A stretch of DNA of 21,044 bases from Arthrobacter sp. ov118 (GTDB taxonomy: Bacteria; Actinomycetota; Actinomycetes; Actinomycetales; Micrococcaceae): contig NZ_FPAY01000011.1 in the NCBI RefSeq assembly GCF_900116495.1, positions 60,095-81,138 of the forward strand. Reading direction: 5' to 3'. The notes beneath the pieces are model-generated. The model ran no database searches and was not told the origin of the DNA. It was given only the letters and a program-made list of their open reading frames with translations. Every line of letters starts with the position of its first letter. Positions within the stretch are counted from its first letter, which is position 1. The translations under genes were made by a program, and so were the position numbers. Positions 1 to 7,046 of the stretch are shown piece after piece.

Positions 1-471
1 ACCGGCGCCGCCTTCAACCTCGGGGTCCTGCTCGCGAACCGGCTCGACCCGCCGGACCTAAACGAAGCCCGGAACGCCTGGCAGGCGGTGATCAACATTG
101 GTGCGAGCAACGATGTCGATGCCGTGCTGGGATGGGCAGCGTTAGCGTTGGCGACGCTTGATGCCTTGGTCGGTGACATGACGCGTGCCGCAGAACTCCT
201 CGATTTGGCGGAACAGCACGGAGTCCAGTCCGCGATCGCTTACAAGGCGACGCTGTCCTCCGACCCCACAGTTCGTGCTGCCGCTGTCCAGAAGCTGGGT
301 GAGTCACCCAATGATCCCGATGCCCTCAACTTCCTCGGAATAGTTAGCCACCGGGCAGGAGAACCGGCCCAGGCACTGCAGTACTGGCTGAGGTCCGCCG
401 AATTGGGTGACGCATTAGCACCCCTGTTGCTGTACACCGTCCGCAATCCCACGCTGCCCGGCCGCCCCTGA
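1..471 (+). CDS. TPR/Sel1-like repeat protein, C-terminal part (5' end outside window)
   Basis: The reading frame is open from the first base of the window and ends at TGA 469-471, so only the last 156 residues are visible. The sequence is built of alanine/leucine-rich helical pairs of the tetratricopeptide or Sel1 type: 'AAFNLGVLLANRLDPPDLNEA', then 'GDMTRAAELLDLAEQHG', then 'NFLGIVSHRAGEPAQALQYW'. Such repeats form protein-binding superhelices; the partner cannot be read from this piece. An internal GTG at 88 would give a 127-residue product, but repeat-like sequence continues upstream of it, so the true start lies outside the window. A serine-recombinase fragment begins about 60 bases after the stop. 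Confidence 0.75.
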   Translation, partial: TGAAFNLGVLLANRLDPPDLNEARNAWQAVINIGASNDVDAVLGWAALALATLDALVGDMTRAAELLDLAEQHGVQSAIAYKATLSSDPTVRAAAVQKLGESPNDPDALNFLGIVSHRAGEPAQALQYWLRSAELGDALAPLLLYTVRNPTLPGRP

Positions 472-530
472 ATCTGGTTCGAGAAGAGAGAACGCCCCAT
501 GGGCCCGTCCTGCAAGCCGGTCGATCATCG

Positions 531-629
531 GGCGCCCCCGAGGGGGTCGAGCTCGACAGGATCTTTACCGACAAGGCCTCGGGGAAGGACACGCCATCGC
601 GTCGGCTGGCAGCACCTACACAGTCTTAG
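531..629 (+). pseudogene. Serine recombinase (resolvase/invertase) internal fragment
   Basis: The frame starting at GGC 531 and ending at TAG 627-629 contains 'VELDRIFTDKASGKDT', the characteristic stretch of the resolvase catalytic domain that follows helix B in Hin/Tn3-type serine recombinases ('..IF.DKaSGkdt.RP.L'). Similarity stops shortly after, at 'SRRLAAPTQS'. The N-terminal strand carrying the catalytic serine (YxRVSTxxQ) is not in any frame upstream, and the rest of the domain is absent. It has no plausible start codon and cannot be functional. The missing C-terminal part of the same family appears in the same orientation at 3603-3812, so the two may be halves of one interrupted gene. 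Confidence 0.6.
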
Positions 630-976
630 CTGTTCGAAAGTGCTCTTGGCGTCTGTTCGCAGGTCAGGGTAAGAGGCTTGAGCTGTTTTGACGCAGGTTC
701 AGATGGCACCGTCGAAGGTTGCGGACCAGTCAGTATCGGGATTTGGCCCGGGAACGCTGACTTGAACGAGGGATCCTGGGGCCGAGGGAGTGACAGCTCC
801 GACGAAGACGCTCCGTGTCTCTCTTGATAGAATGATGCCCAAGCCGCTTGGGCCCAGGACCGAGTTCGGGTCAGGGACAAGTTGTGCCAGGAGGGATTTA
901 TCGCCAAACCTTAGCGACGGGTTTGGACATGTGGGCGGCGTCAAAGGAAGTCGCACTGCCATTGTGCACTCTGACT
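630..976. other. No convincing gene
   Basis: Several short frames are open on both strands, but none has a recognisable family motif, a good ribosome binding site or a codon pattern typical of the flanking genes. The minus strand here would be the region encoding the C-terminus of the metallopeptidase remnant that starts to the right, but I could not match it. Confidence 0.5.
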
Positions 977-1300
977 TCAAAGACAGCGGCTCTGCTTGTG
1001 CTGCCGGTCTGCGGATCGGGCAGCAATGATCGATATCCGGTGAAATGAACCACCTATACGCTGTTGTATTGCATGGCCCCATTCATGGGCGATGACGAGG
1101 TACGGCCATGTATCGTCGCTTTTGTACCCGCGGGCCATCAGGGTGACGTCCCGGGCAAGGGAATCATTCGGACGACAATACGAAGCATTCAGTTCGGGCA
1201 GCCGTTCGGTTCCACAGCGTGGACCGTTAGGCGAAGCCCCGTCGTAAACGCCCACGACGTTTGGTGAGATGTACCTGCCGAGAAAGTATTCGCTCCAGTG
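977..1300 (-). pseudogene. Zinc metallopeptidase remnant (HEWGH motif)
   Basis: On the minus strand a frame ending at 977 carries 'LVIAHEWGHAIQQRIG' (HEWGH at about 1087-1073), preceded by 'LNASYCRPNDSLARDVTLM'. That order, a Tyr-Cys-rich strand followed by the HExxH helix with AxQ after it, is typical of the neutral zinc metallopeptidases of the YpfJ/PF04228 type, usually exported or membrane-anchored proteins of about 300 residues. After the HExxH helix the expected 'ELQADCxAG' segment is only faintly visible ('AARSADRQHKQ') and the frame stops. Upstream of about 1300 the frame no longer resembles the family, so the N-terminal anchor is also missing. It is most likely a decayed fragment. 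An unrelated short protein with a chance HExxH is possible but less likely given the flanking residues. Confidence 0.5.
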
Positions 1301-1497
1301 ACGACCCCGGTGCGGCCTGTTCGGGAAGGCTCTCACTGCCCCGAGGGCGTTGCCGCATGGCGCGCGCAGCGGTCTAGAGACACTTCTCGGAAACGAAGGA
1401 TTGCGAGAAGGAGCCTCCGCGCTTTCATATGCGTTTGGCTCCCGGCCCTGTGGAGACGATGTGTAGGCTGCCAAAAACCCTCCGCGGGAGAATGCTG

Positions 1498-2364
1498 TCA
1501 CCGTCGCCAATCTTCGTCGTCGCCTCCGCCGCGCTGACGGAAGTCTTCCGGAATTTCTTCCGGGATTTCTTCCTCGTCCGCGCGCTCCATAAGATCCTGG
1601 CCTCCTGCTAAACGGCGTCCGGCTTCCCTCTCGATGATGCCCCTGACCCGATCCTCAATCCGATGTAGGGCGTCATCAAGTCTGCCCCCTCTGTCGGAGG
1701 TCAGAAGAAGGTCACCGGCGCTACCGGCTCGCCAATCCGAAGGGTAGCCGAGAAACTCTAGGACAGGGTCAGTACCTCCGAATGCCCACGCCATCTCATC
1801 CATTCGTGCCTCACGGTAGGCACTCCTTTCCCTGCTCCCCAAGAGGATCTGGGCGATCTCGATCTGCGAAACTTTGTAATCCCATTCCCGCTCGTCGGCG
1901 AAGAGATATAGTCGCAAGAATTCGAGGCGCTCTTCCGAGAGATTATCCATGGCAGCCATTAGGGCGTCGTCGAAGGGTATCGCGAGGGGTAATTCTGCAC
2001 GGCCCCAGTCCCTGGACCAAACGTCCCGGAACCGTCGACTGTTGACTTTTCCTCCCCAAACGCGGCTTGCCAGACCCTGAAGTCCATAAGGGAGCTCGAA
2101 ACTTATTGGAGTAGGCTCCACGTCGGACGAGAAAAACTCAAGCTTTCTCCCCAGCTCGACCCAATTAGCGGCTTCGCGCAACAGAAACAGGCGCAAAACG
2201 GCCTCGCCTGAACGGATGGCCCCCTCGTCGTAGCTCCTCTGAGGCCATACCTCGTACTTTTCGTCCGGCCACAGACGTCCATAGTTTTGTTCAAAAAATA
2301 GGATTTGAGGGTCCACGTAGACGGCCTCAAATGAGCGAAGTCGGTACTCTTGTGCGCGACTCAC
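1498..2364 (-). CDS. Hypothetical protein with charged acidic tail, partner of the hydrolase upstream
   Basis: A 288-residue protein that I do not recognise. The frame extends upstream to 2460, but that part overlaps the hydrolase gene. I chose GTG 2364, which has GGTGA five bases upstream; GTG 2373, whose GTGA overlaps the preceding gene's TAA region, is the alternative. Either way the start lies within a few bases of the hydrolase stop codon, so the two genes are probably translationally coupled. The body is mixed and predicted soluble, with many Trp, Tyr and Arg ('VWSRDWGRAELPLAIPFDD', 'LEFLRLYLFADEREWDY'). The C-terminus is a strongly charged, probably disordered tail (RADEEEIPEEIPEDF, then RQRGGGDDEDWRR). 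There is no signal peptide or membrane segment. The tight pairing suggests it regulates, targets or neutralises the hydrolase; that is inference. Confidence 0.8.
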   Translation of the reverse strand: MSRAQEYRLRSFEAVYVDPQILFFEQNYGRLWPDEKYEVWPQRSYDEGAIRSGEAVLRLFLLREAANWVELGRKLEFFSSDVEPTPISFELPYGLQGLASRVWGGKVNSRRFRDVWSRDWGRAELPLAIPFDDALMAAMDNLSEERLEFLRLYLFADEREWDYKVSQIEIAQILLGSRERSAYREARMDEMAWAFGGTDPVLEFLGYPSDWRAGSAGDLLLTSDRGGRLDDALHRIEDRVRGIIEREAGRRLAGGQDLMERADEEEIPEEIPEDFRQRGGGDDEDWRR

Positions 2365-2365
2365 A

Positions 2366-3196
2366 TTATTCACCGGATTCCACGAATTGCCATGGGCGCG
2401 TGTAGCCATCGTGTGGTTTGCAGACCGTAAGGTGAGACTTCCCGTCGACAGAATCCGCAAACAGATCTGTCATGTAGCCTTCGGCCTTGACAACATTGTC
2501 GGGATTGGCCCACAAAATGCGCGCCTGAAGTGCCGGTTCCGACGTCTTCTCATAAAAATATTTTGTCCGACTCTGAGTTTCCTGAATCATGGATGAGTCT
2601 GGTTGTAGGTCTAAGTATGCGGATGACATTCGAAGGTACATTTCAGATATGCCCCGCATTCCGAAGGCCTCGGCTAGCCCTAGAAAACCAGCAGGGCGAA
2701 AGCCTGCGGTGGCGGGGCTGAAAAGTCGTGTCTGAGCGCTGAGCAGGATCGGGCGTTCAGTCCCGGGCGGCGAGTAATGCCATTGTTGTGCGGCTTCCAC
2801 CAGAGCGCACCGTACAACAAGCCCTCCCAAGGAATGTCCGACGAGTATCAGTTCTTCATACGGTGACATGGTGTCGTCCCGCACTGCGACTCCTTTGACC
2901 TGCATGGCGGGTGGAAAGGGAGTTGGAAAGAAGAGAGGAAGCTGCCTTATCAACAGGTGGCCGACGGAAGCGACATTTACTCGGGTCGACTTATACCCCA
3001 CGAACAACATGTCAGCCTCCCGCCACCACTGGCCCACTCGGCCGCTGTGCTGGAATTCTTTCCACGTAGACACTGTCTGGCCTAGGAATCCGTGGACGAA
3101 AATGATGAGGCGCTTTGCCCTTTCATGAGAGGCATACATGGCCCATGAAGATGGATCCGTAATGGCGCGACGAGCATGCGTCTCTGCATAGGTCAT
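2366..3196 (-). CDS. Alpha/beta hydrolase (SERAC1/PGAP1-like lipase/esterase fold)
   Basis: 276 residues. The alpha/beta-hydrolase landmarks are all present: the oxyanion strand 'IIFVHGFLG' (residues 31-39), the nucleophile elbow 'GHSLGG' with Ser122, and a C-terminal catalytic His255 in 'KSHLTVCKP', a signature I associate with SERAC1-like serine esterases. The acid is likely Asp251 or an Asp near 233. There is no signal peptide, so it should act in the cytoplasm, on a lipid or other ester that cannot be named from sequence. The ATG at 3196 has GAGG almost touching it, so the start is uncertain by a few codons. The gene is coupled to the following gene. The DNA here looks less GC-rich than most neighbours, consistent with transfer. 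Proteins with this fold occur as effectors in bacterial conflict systems, but nothing here proves such a role. Confidence 0.85.
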   Translation of the reverse strand: MTYAETHARRAITDPSSWAMYASHERAKRLIIFVHGFLGQTVSTWKEFQHSGRVGQWWREADMLFVGYKSTRVNVASVGHLLIRQLPLFFPTPFPPAMQVKGVAVRDDTMSPYEELILVGHSLGGLVVRCALVEAAQQWHYSPPGTERPILLSAQTRLFSPATAGFRPAGFLGLAEAFGMRGISEMYLRMSSAYLDLQPDSSMIQETQSRTKYFYEKTSEPALQARILWANPDNVVKAEGYMTDLFADSVDGKSHLTVCKPHDGYTRPWQFVESGE

Positions 3197-3602
3197 ACCT
3201 CGGATCTTAGACCTAGGCCCCGCTGGTGGCGCAAGGAACGAACGACCTACACGGTGAGGTGGGCTGCGAGCAGGGCCATTCTCAAGAACGAAGGATTCCG
3301 AGAGGGCATCAAATCGAGAATCAGGCTCGAAAGAGGTTTGAATCGCAGCTCCGCGGGAGAACCCTGTTCAGGGCGACACGTCATCCAGAGCAGCGATTGT
3401 CACTAATAGTTCTCGTTTGAGTACAGTCCGTTCAGCGGCCCGGAACGGGTTTTGAGAAGAGCAGCCGGCACGCCGGTCCAGCATCGAGGCCATTCTCATG
3501 GCTGGTCAGGTCTGTTCAATGATCGCGCGATGGCCTGGATGGGGTACGCGGCCGGCCGGGTAATGTCGGCAAGAACCAGAAGAATCCCCACCGCGGTCAG
3601 CT
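3197..3602. other. Intergenic stretch upstream of the hydrolase gene
   Basis: It presumably contains the promoter of the minus-strand hydrolase pair, but I see no clean -35/-10 match. A short motif AACGAAGGATT(C/G)CGAGA(G/A)GG near 3286-3305 also occurs near 1393-1412, on the other side of the hydrolase pair. No coding frame here matches the missing middle of the recombinase that resumes at 3603. Confidence 0.4.
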
Positions 3603-3812
3603 GCCGAATTTGAACGGGCCCTGATCGGTGAACGTCAGCGGGAGGGCATTGCCCTTGCGAAGGCCCGGGGAGCCTACCGCGGGCGTAGCAAGGTACTTTC
3701 GGCCGAGAAGGCGAACGAGCTACCGAGGATGGTCGCCGGAGGCGCAGAAGGCCGGTTTAGCCGCGAATACGGCATCAGCCGCGAGACCCTCTACCAGTAC
3801 CTCAAGGCATAG
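3603..3812 (+). pseudogene. Serine recombinase (resolvase/invertase), C-terminal fragment
   Basis: The frame from GCC 3603 to TAG 3810-3812 encodes the end of a Hin/resolvase-type serine recombinase: 'EFERALIGERQREGIALAKA', the long helix E and its basic arm, then 'RGAYRGRSKVLS' as linker, then the helix-turn-helix 'SREYGISRETLYQYLKA'. These 69 residues include the whole DNA-binding domain but no catalytic domain. Upstream in frame the sequence is unrelated and meets a TAA within about 50 bases. The family normally has about 180-200 residues, so roughly two thirds is missing. It is a remnant, although an internal ATG could in theory express the DNA-binding domain alone. Confidence 0.8.
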
Positions 3813-3949
3813 AGTTGAAGGCCGGCGCCCTTGGTGCTGGTGCCTTCGGACCAATGGTCGCTTGGTACAAACGACTTCGGACAACCCAATGTCAGCAGTC
3901 AGCCGCACCGGAGCGTTCATCCGGCATCGGCCAATGCAGGCGACTTCCT

Positions 3950-4090
3950 AAACTGCCAGCGGCTCCTGACTTCTTATCCACGAAGATGTGTTCCCTGCTA
4001 ACGCCGGTAGCCGCCAGGGCGCCCAGCTGCCCGGTCAGGTCCCGCTTCACCGTCGAACGGACCGGGACGGCAGGGAAAACGCAGGTAGAA
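3950..4090 (-). pseudogene. Second serine recombinase remnant, N-terminal domain piece, opposite strand
   Basis: On the minus strand a frame spanning 4185 to 3892 contains 'RDLTGQLGALAATGVSREHI' followed directly by 'FVDKKSGA', which matches the resolvase N-terminal domain ('DLTaQrdaLaalGV...riyvDhGlsGa'). The preceding strand with the catalytic Ser (YxRVST) is not preserved in this frame; a neighbouring frame has 'FYLRFP', possibly its frameshifted relic. The family similarity ends after the SGA motif. This copy is inverted relative to the fragments at 531-629 and 3603-3812, so it comes from another element or from an inversion. Confidence 0.6.
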
Positions 4091-4241
4091 CTCGACACCG
4101 GAAGGGTGCTCCTTCGCTCGTCGATAATAGCGGCTTCAACAGCCACTATTTCCCAGCTCAGAGCACCCCTCCACTGTTTAGACACCCAGCACCGACCCTA
4201 CGAAGACACTGGGTTCACAGGGAGGCCGGGGCCCACCACGT

Positions 4242-4274
4242 CTCCCAGCACCACCGGGACGATGGTGCTGGGAG
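4242..4274. repeat. Perfect 12-bp inverted repeat with 9-nt loop
   Basis: CTCCCAGCACCA at 4242-4253 pairs exactly with TGGTGCTGGGAG at 4263-4274. No T-run follows on either strand, so it is not a standard intrinsic terminator. It lies in a gene-free stretch between recombinase debris and the secreted-protein gene; it could be a recombination or protein-binding site, or a 3'-end stabilising hairpin. Confidence 0.8.
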
Positions 4275-4323
4275 TGGTGAGTAGCGGCCGCTTGGATCAG
4301 CTGCCCGACGCAGGGCACCAAGG

Positions 4324-4389
4324 GCGCATCGGGTCCGGCCAGTTGCCGACGCTGGACCGGCTGCGCATCGGGTCCGGCCAGTTGCCGAC
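4324..4389. repeat. Direct repeat, 27 bp, two copies with 39-bp period
   Basis: The 27-base unit beginning GCGCATCGGGTCCGGCCAGT occurs at 4324-4350 and, without mismatch, at 4363-4389. The 12 bases between the copies are unrelated to the unit. It does not lie in a supported gene. Two identical copies may be a protein-binding iteron pair or a recent slippage duplication. Confidence 0.85.
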
Positions 4390-4462
4390 TCGAGCGGGTG
4401 CGTGGCCGGAGACGAAGCCGCGTTGGGCGGCAGCGGAAGCGGCATGAAGGAAGGGGGCGTGG

Positions 4463-4573
4463 ATGGACATGGCTGTTCTCCTGACTGAATTTTTGAATCC
4501 GAACGCCGAGGGGCGTCGGTGGCCGTTGTCTGCCCGTAGAAGGGCAGGGAGGGCCTATTCAGTCAGGGGATGA
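4463..4573 (+). CDS. Possible small ORF, 36 residues
   Basis: ATG 4463 is preceded by a purine-rich AAGGAAGGGGG run (4447-4457), a strong ribosome binding site at acceptable distance. The 36-residue product begins MDMAVLLTEFLNPNAEGRRW and has a basic C-terminal half. It ends at TGA 4571-4573, overlapping the last codons of the convergent secreted-protein gene. I do not recognise the sequence. The frame coincides almost completely with a folded DNA/RNA segment (4480-4567), so translation, structure or both may be the real function. The good Shine-Dalgarno is the main argument for a gene. Confidence 0.4.
   Translation: MDMAVLLTEFLNPNAEGRRWPLSARRRAGRAYSVRG
4480..4567. repeat. Nested inverted repeats: closing 10-bp stem with two internal hairpins
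   Basis: CCTGACTGAA at 4480-4489 pairs with TTCAGTCAGG at 4558-4567. Inside lie a CCGAACGCC/GGCGTCGG hairpin (4499-4519, one bulge) and a CTGCCC/GGGCAG hairpin (4530-4547). Together they can fold as a three-way junction. The closing stem contains the stop codon of the minus-strand secreted-protein gene, so this is its immediate 3' flank. It may act in transcript end formation or stability; the A/T stretch at 4488-4498 is the only terminator-like element. Confidence 0.6.
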
Positions 4574-5659
4574 TCCAGGGTCGAAGGACGGACTTGTCGC
4601 CGGCGCCTGGGCCAGGTCCGGCGCCTGGGCGCTACTGCGCGCGTCCCAGGGGTGCCATAATCCTGCGGCGTCTCCGGCCGCTTGAGCGCCCCCGCTGCCG
4701 GGTCCGGAAGTCGAGGAGCCCGCGGAGCCTTGGGCGGCGGACAGCCAGAGCCGGACTTCTGCGTCCAGCAGGGGCTCCGGGTCAGAGGAAGGTGCGGAAT
4801 AGCCGGCAACGGCCGACACCGCCCCAAGCGCAGGGGCGTTAACCCGGAGCTGCGCGAGGCCGGGACCCGAGACGGCAGCCTTGGGGGCAGGGCCTGCCGA
4901 GGCTGGCTGCGGCCTTGCGGCGCCTGCGTGAGTGGCCGGGGCAGCGGCCGGCCGAGCGCCCGGGGTAATGACGTTGCCGCTTGTATCCGGGAGTTGGTCC
5001 GGAACCGGCACCACTGCGGGAACGGGGAGTTGGTCCGGAACCGGCACCACTGCGGGAACGGGGAGTTGGTCCGGAACCGGCACCACTGCGGGAACGGGGA
5101 GCTGGACCGGAACCGGCGCGACTTTGGGTGCGGGGAGCTGGACCGGGACGGCCCCGGCCGAGTCGATGCCCTCTACGGCCCGATGGATGACCGGCGCGCC
5201 ACGCGTGAGAACTGGCGCAACCGGGTTAACGACCGGGGCGACGCTGCCGACCACGGTTGCAACCGCAGGTGGTGCCTGGCTCACAACCGCACCTGCAGAG
5301 ACGGCGGGAGCCGCTATCACCCCAGCCGGAGGGGTGACAGGAAGCGGCACATCCTTGATCGGACCGGTGCTGGACGTGCCCGGCAATCGGCTGACCGTGG
5401 GCAGTGCCCGTGCGGAGACGGTCTGAAGTGGATGCGTCACCGGCGGGGCTGCGGCCGCGGCCTTGTCCCGGGGAGATCCGGGCTCGTGCTGGGGCAAGGC
5501 AAGATCGGGTAGATCCACGGCCGTGGGCCCCGAGGCCGGCCCGGACGGCGCGGCGTCGGCACTTCCGGCGCCCCACACGAGGCAAATCAAGACAAGGAAC
5601 GCGGCAAGCATGAGTGAGCGAGCGGCCGAACCGCAACGATCCCGCAGGCTGCTTTCCAT
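4559..5659 (-). CDS. Secreted Pro/Ala/Val-rich repeat protein
   Basis: About 366 residues from ATG 5659, chosen because GGGGG lies eight bases upstream; an in-frame TTG at 5689 is less likely. The N-terminus is a classical export signal: basic 'RDRCGSAARS', hydrophobic 'LMLAAFLVLICLVWGAGSA', then a cleavage site around ADA-AP. The mature protein is almost entirely low-complexity Pro/Ala/Val, with a 12-residue tandem repeat 'LPVPAVVPVPDQ' in three identical copies plus diverged ones, encoded by a 36-bp DNA repeat (4989-5132). The C-terminal 100 residues are Gly/Ser/Ala-rich with 'AEVRLWLSAAQ'. There is no LPXTG motif, lipobox or second membrane segment. It is probably a wall-associated or extracellular extended protein. 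No enzyme domain is visible. Confidence 0.8.
   Translation of the reverse strand: MESSLRDRCGSAARSLMLAAFLVLICLVWGAGSADAAPSGPASGPTAVDLPDLALPQHEPGSPRDKAAAAAPPVTHPLQTVSARALPTVSRLPGTSSTGPIKDVPLPVTPPAGVIAAPAVSAGAVVSQAPPAVATVVGSVAPVVNPVAPVLTRGAPVIHRAVEGIDSAGAVPVQLPAPKVAPVPVQLPVPAVVPVPDQLPVPAVVPVPDQLPVPAVVPVPDQLPDTSGNVITPGARPAAAPATHAGAARPQPASAGPAPKAAVSGPGLAQLRVNAPALGAVSAVAGYSAPSSDPEPLLDAEVRLWLSAAQGSAGSSTSGPGSGGAQAAGDAAGLWHPWDARSSAQAPDLAQAPATSPSFDPGSSPD
4989..5132. repeat. 36-bp coding tandem repeat (four units, three identical)
   Basis: Units start at 4989, 5025, 5061 and 5097 on the plus strand. The first three are identical over the sequence GGGAGTTGGTCCGGAACCGG and its continuation; the fourth has diverged, and a fifth partial unit begins at 5133. 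The repeat is in frame with the minus-strand secreted protein, so copy changes alter its length by 12 residues without frameshift. Confidence 0.9.
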
Positions 5660-5908
5660 CCGGTTATCCCCCCAGAGGTGACGGAGCAACAGACTACGCC
5701 CTGTGCCGCCGCCCGGTCTAGAAGTCGCGTTGACTCTCTAATGGGCGGCGGCTGGCCTGTTGCCTGGCTGGCAGGATGGCTGCCAGTCCTGCTGAACGTG
5801 ACCCTGACCCCGTCCCAGTGTCTTTTATATGACCTGTCCGTTCGGTGGGGCTGGCGCCGGCCTGTCCTCTTTCGATGGCTTGATAGAAGGTCATCCAGGG
5901 TGCCACCT

Positions 5909-6094
5909 GTGACTCAGCTCACGGAAGCGCTGTACCGGCACCTGGACTCCCCGAACCCCATTTTTGACGCCCATACATTGTTCGAACTGGCCACTGAAGA
6001 ACTTCAGGATCGCCGGGACGGGCAACCCGTCGCGCCGATTACCGGCTCGCCTGGCGGGCACGCCCCCGCCGCGGAGGAAGTTTCGCGGGTCTGA
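5909..6094 (+). CDS. Small hypothetical protein, 61 residues
   Basis: From GTG 5909 the frame encodes 'VTQLTEALYRHLDSPNPIFD' and continues with 'AHTLFELATEELQDRRDGQP', ending in a Gly/Pro/Ala tail at TGA 6092-6094. The frame is open upstream to 5678, but that part is Trp/Arg-rich and does not look coded, so I prefer the internal GTG. The ribosome binding site is weak (AGGG about ten bases upstream). The amphipathic, acidic first forty residues look like a real small soluble protein, but I do not recognise a family. Confidence 0.4.
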   Translation: MTQLTEALYRHLDSPNPIFDAHTLFELATEELQDRRDGQPVAPITGSPGGHAPAAEEVSRV

Positions 6095-6566
6095 CATGCG
6101 GGTGCAGCACCGGTTGTGAGGGGAGGGCGACGACTGGGAGGGGCTGGGTCTCAGAAGGGGCATCGCCGCCGGCCCCGTCCACACGGGTGTGCCGGCACGG
6201 ACCCAAAAACCTGGACGAAGCACGCGCCAATGCCCGGTGTCACCATTGCCGGGCACTGACGCAGTTACCGCCGAGAGCAGTCTCCAAGGAAACGACCTCT
6301 CACCAAAAACTGTATCCTTAATGCCCCGCCCGGGCTTGAGTATCAGCTACCTGTCTTCCGGCACGGCAATACTCACAACGAAGGGACAATTTGTCAGGCC
6401 GCGTCGCGCCCCGGTGACACTTCCCTTCGCTTCCGCCACCGTTGTTGGACGGCACCCGGCCCCGGTAGCTCACGCCGGAGGGTCAAAAGCTGCCACCGCT
6501 TGACCGGAAGTGTAATCTGGACGGAATTCACTCGAGACAAGCCGGACTGGAAGGGTACGCGCGGGT
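6095..6566. other. No convincing gene; contains one hairpin
   Basis: A 104-codon plus-strand frame (6189-6503) is open but has no ribosome binding site and an implausible composition. At 6231-6255 TGCCCGG pairs with CCGGGCA around an 11-nt loop. The promoter for the gene at 6567 should lie at the right end, but no clear hexamers are visible. Confidence 0.5.
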
Positions 6567-6902
6567 ATGAGTCTCAAGGACGAGTGGGACCGCCTCGATT
6601 CCGAGACGCGGTCATGGCTTCTGGAAAATCCGGGATGCCTGGTCTTGCCCCATGCAATGTCGGCCAGAATCAGCAAGGCAGCCCACGAGGACATCGATCA
6701 CGATCAACACGGGCAGGCCGTACTCTCCCGGGCCGACCACGATTTCATCCGGGAGAAAGCAGAAGCCGCCGGAACAATCCGCGTTCCCGCGACGGACCAC
6801 CAGTTTTTCGACACAGCAGCTGTGCCCGTTATCAGGAGATGGCCCTCCGGAAAGCTTGCCGGAACGCCGCCGGATGAAGCCCGACAGGACCAGTCAATTT
6901 AA
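6567..6902 (+). CDS. Hypothetical protein, 111 residues
   Basis: ATG 6567 follows GGAAGGG about twelve bases upstream. The product starts 'MSLKDEWDRLDSETRSWLLE' and continues 'NPGCLVLPHAMSARISKAAH'; the rest is hydrophilic and ends in a proline/aspartate-rich tail at TAA. There is no signal peptide or membrane segment. I recall short proteins with a similar start as uncharacterised in Arthrobacter-like genomes, but cannot name a family. The acidic helical N-terminus and alternation of charged and hydrophobic residues support a real gene. Confidence 0.65.
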   Translation: MSLKDEWDRLDSETRSWLLENPGCLVLPHAMSARISKAAHEDIDHDQHGQAVLSRADHDFIREKAEAAGTIRVPATDHQFFDTAAVPVIRRWPSGKLAGTPPDEARQDQSI

Positions 6903-7046
6903 GCGCAGAGGTGAAGCAGTGACGACCCCTCACTGCCCCCAGGCTGATGCACAGGGTGCCTTCCCGTCCCATTACCGGAAGGCCAGGGACGGGTCAGGCG
7001 TTCACCGGATGCACGCCACGCCGGCAGAAAGAAAAGCGGACAGCGA

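Noticed and set aside
4989..5132. Regular 36-bp repeats as a CRISPR array
   Set aside because: The units are directly adjacent without spacers, lie in frame inside the secreted-protein gene and encode a 12-residue peptide repeat.
6189..6503. 104-codon plus-strand frame
   Set aside because: There is no ribosome binding site or family motif, and the composition is atypical of coding sequence.
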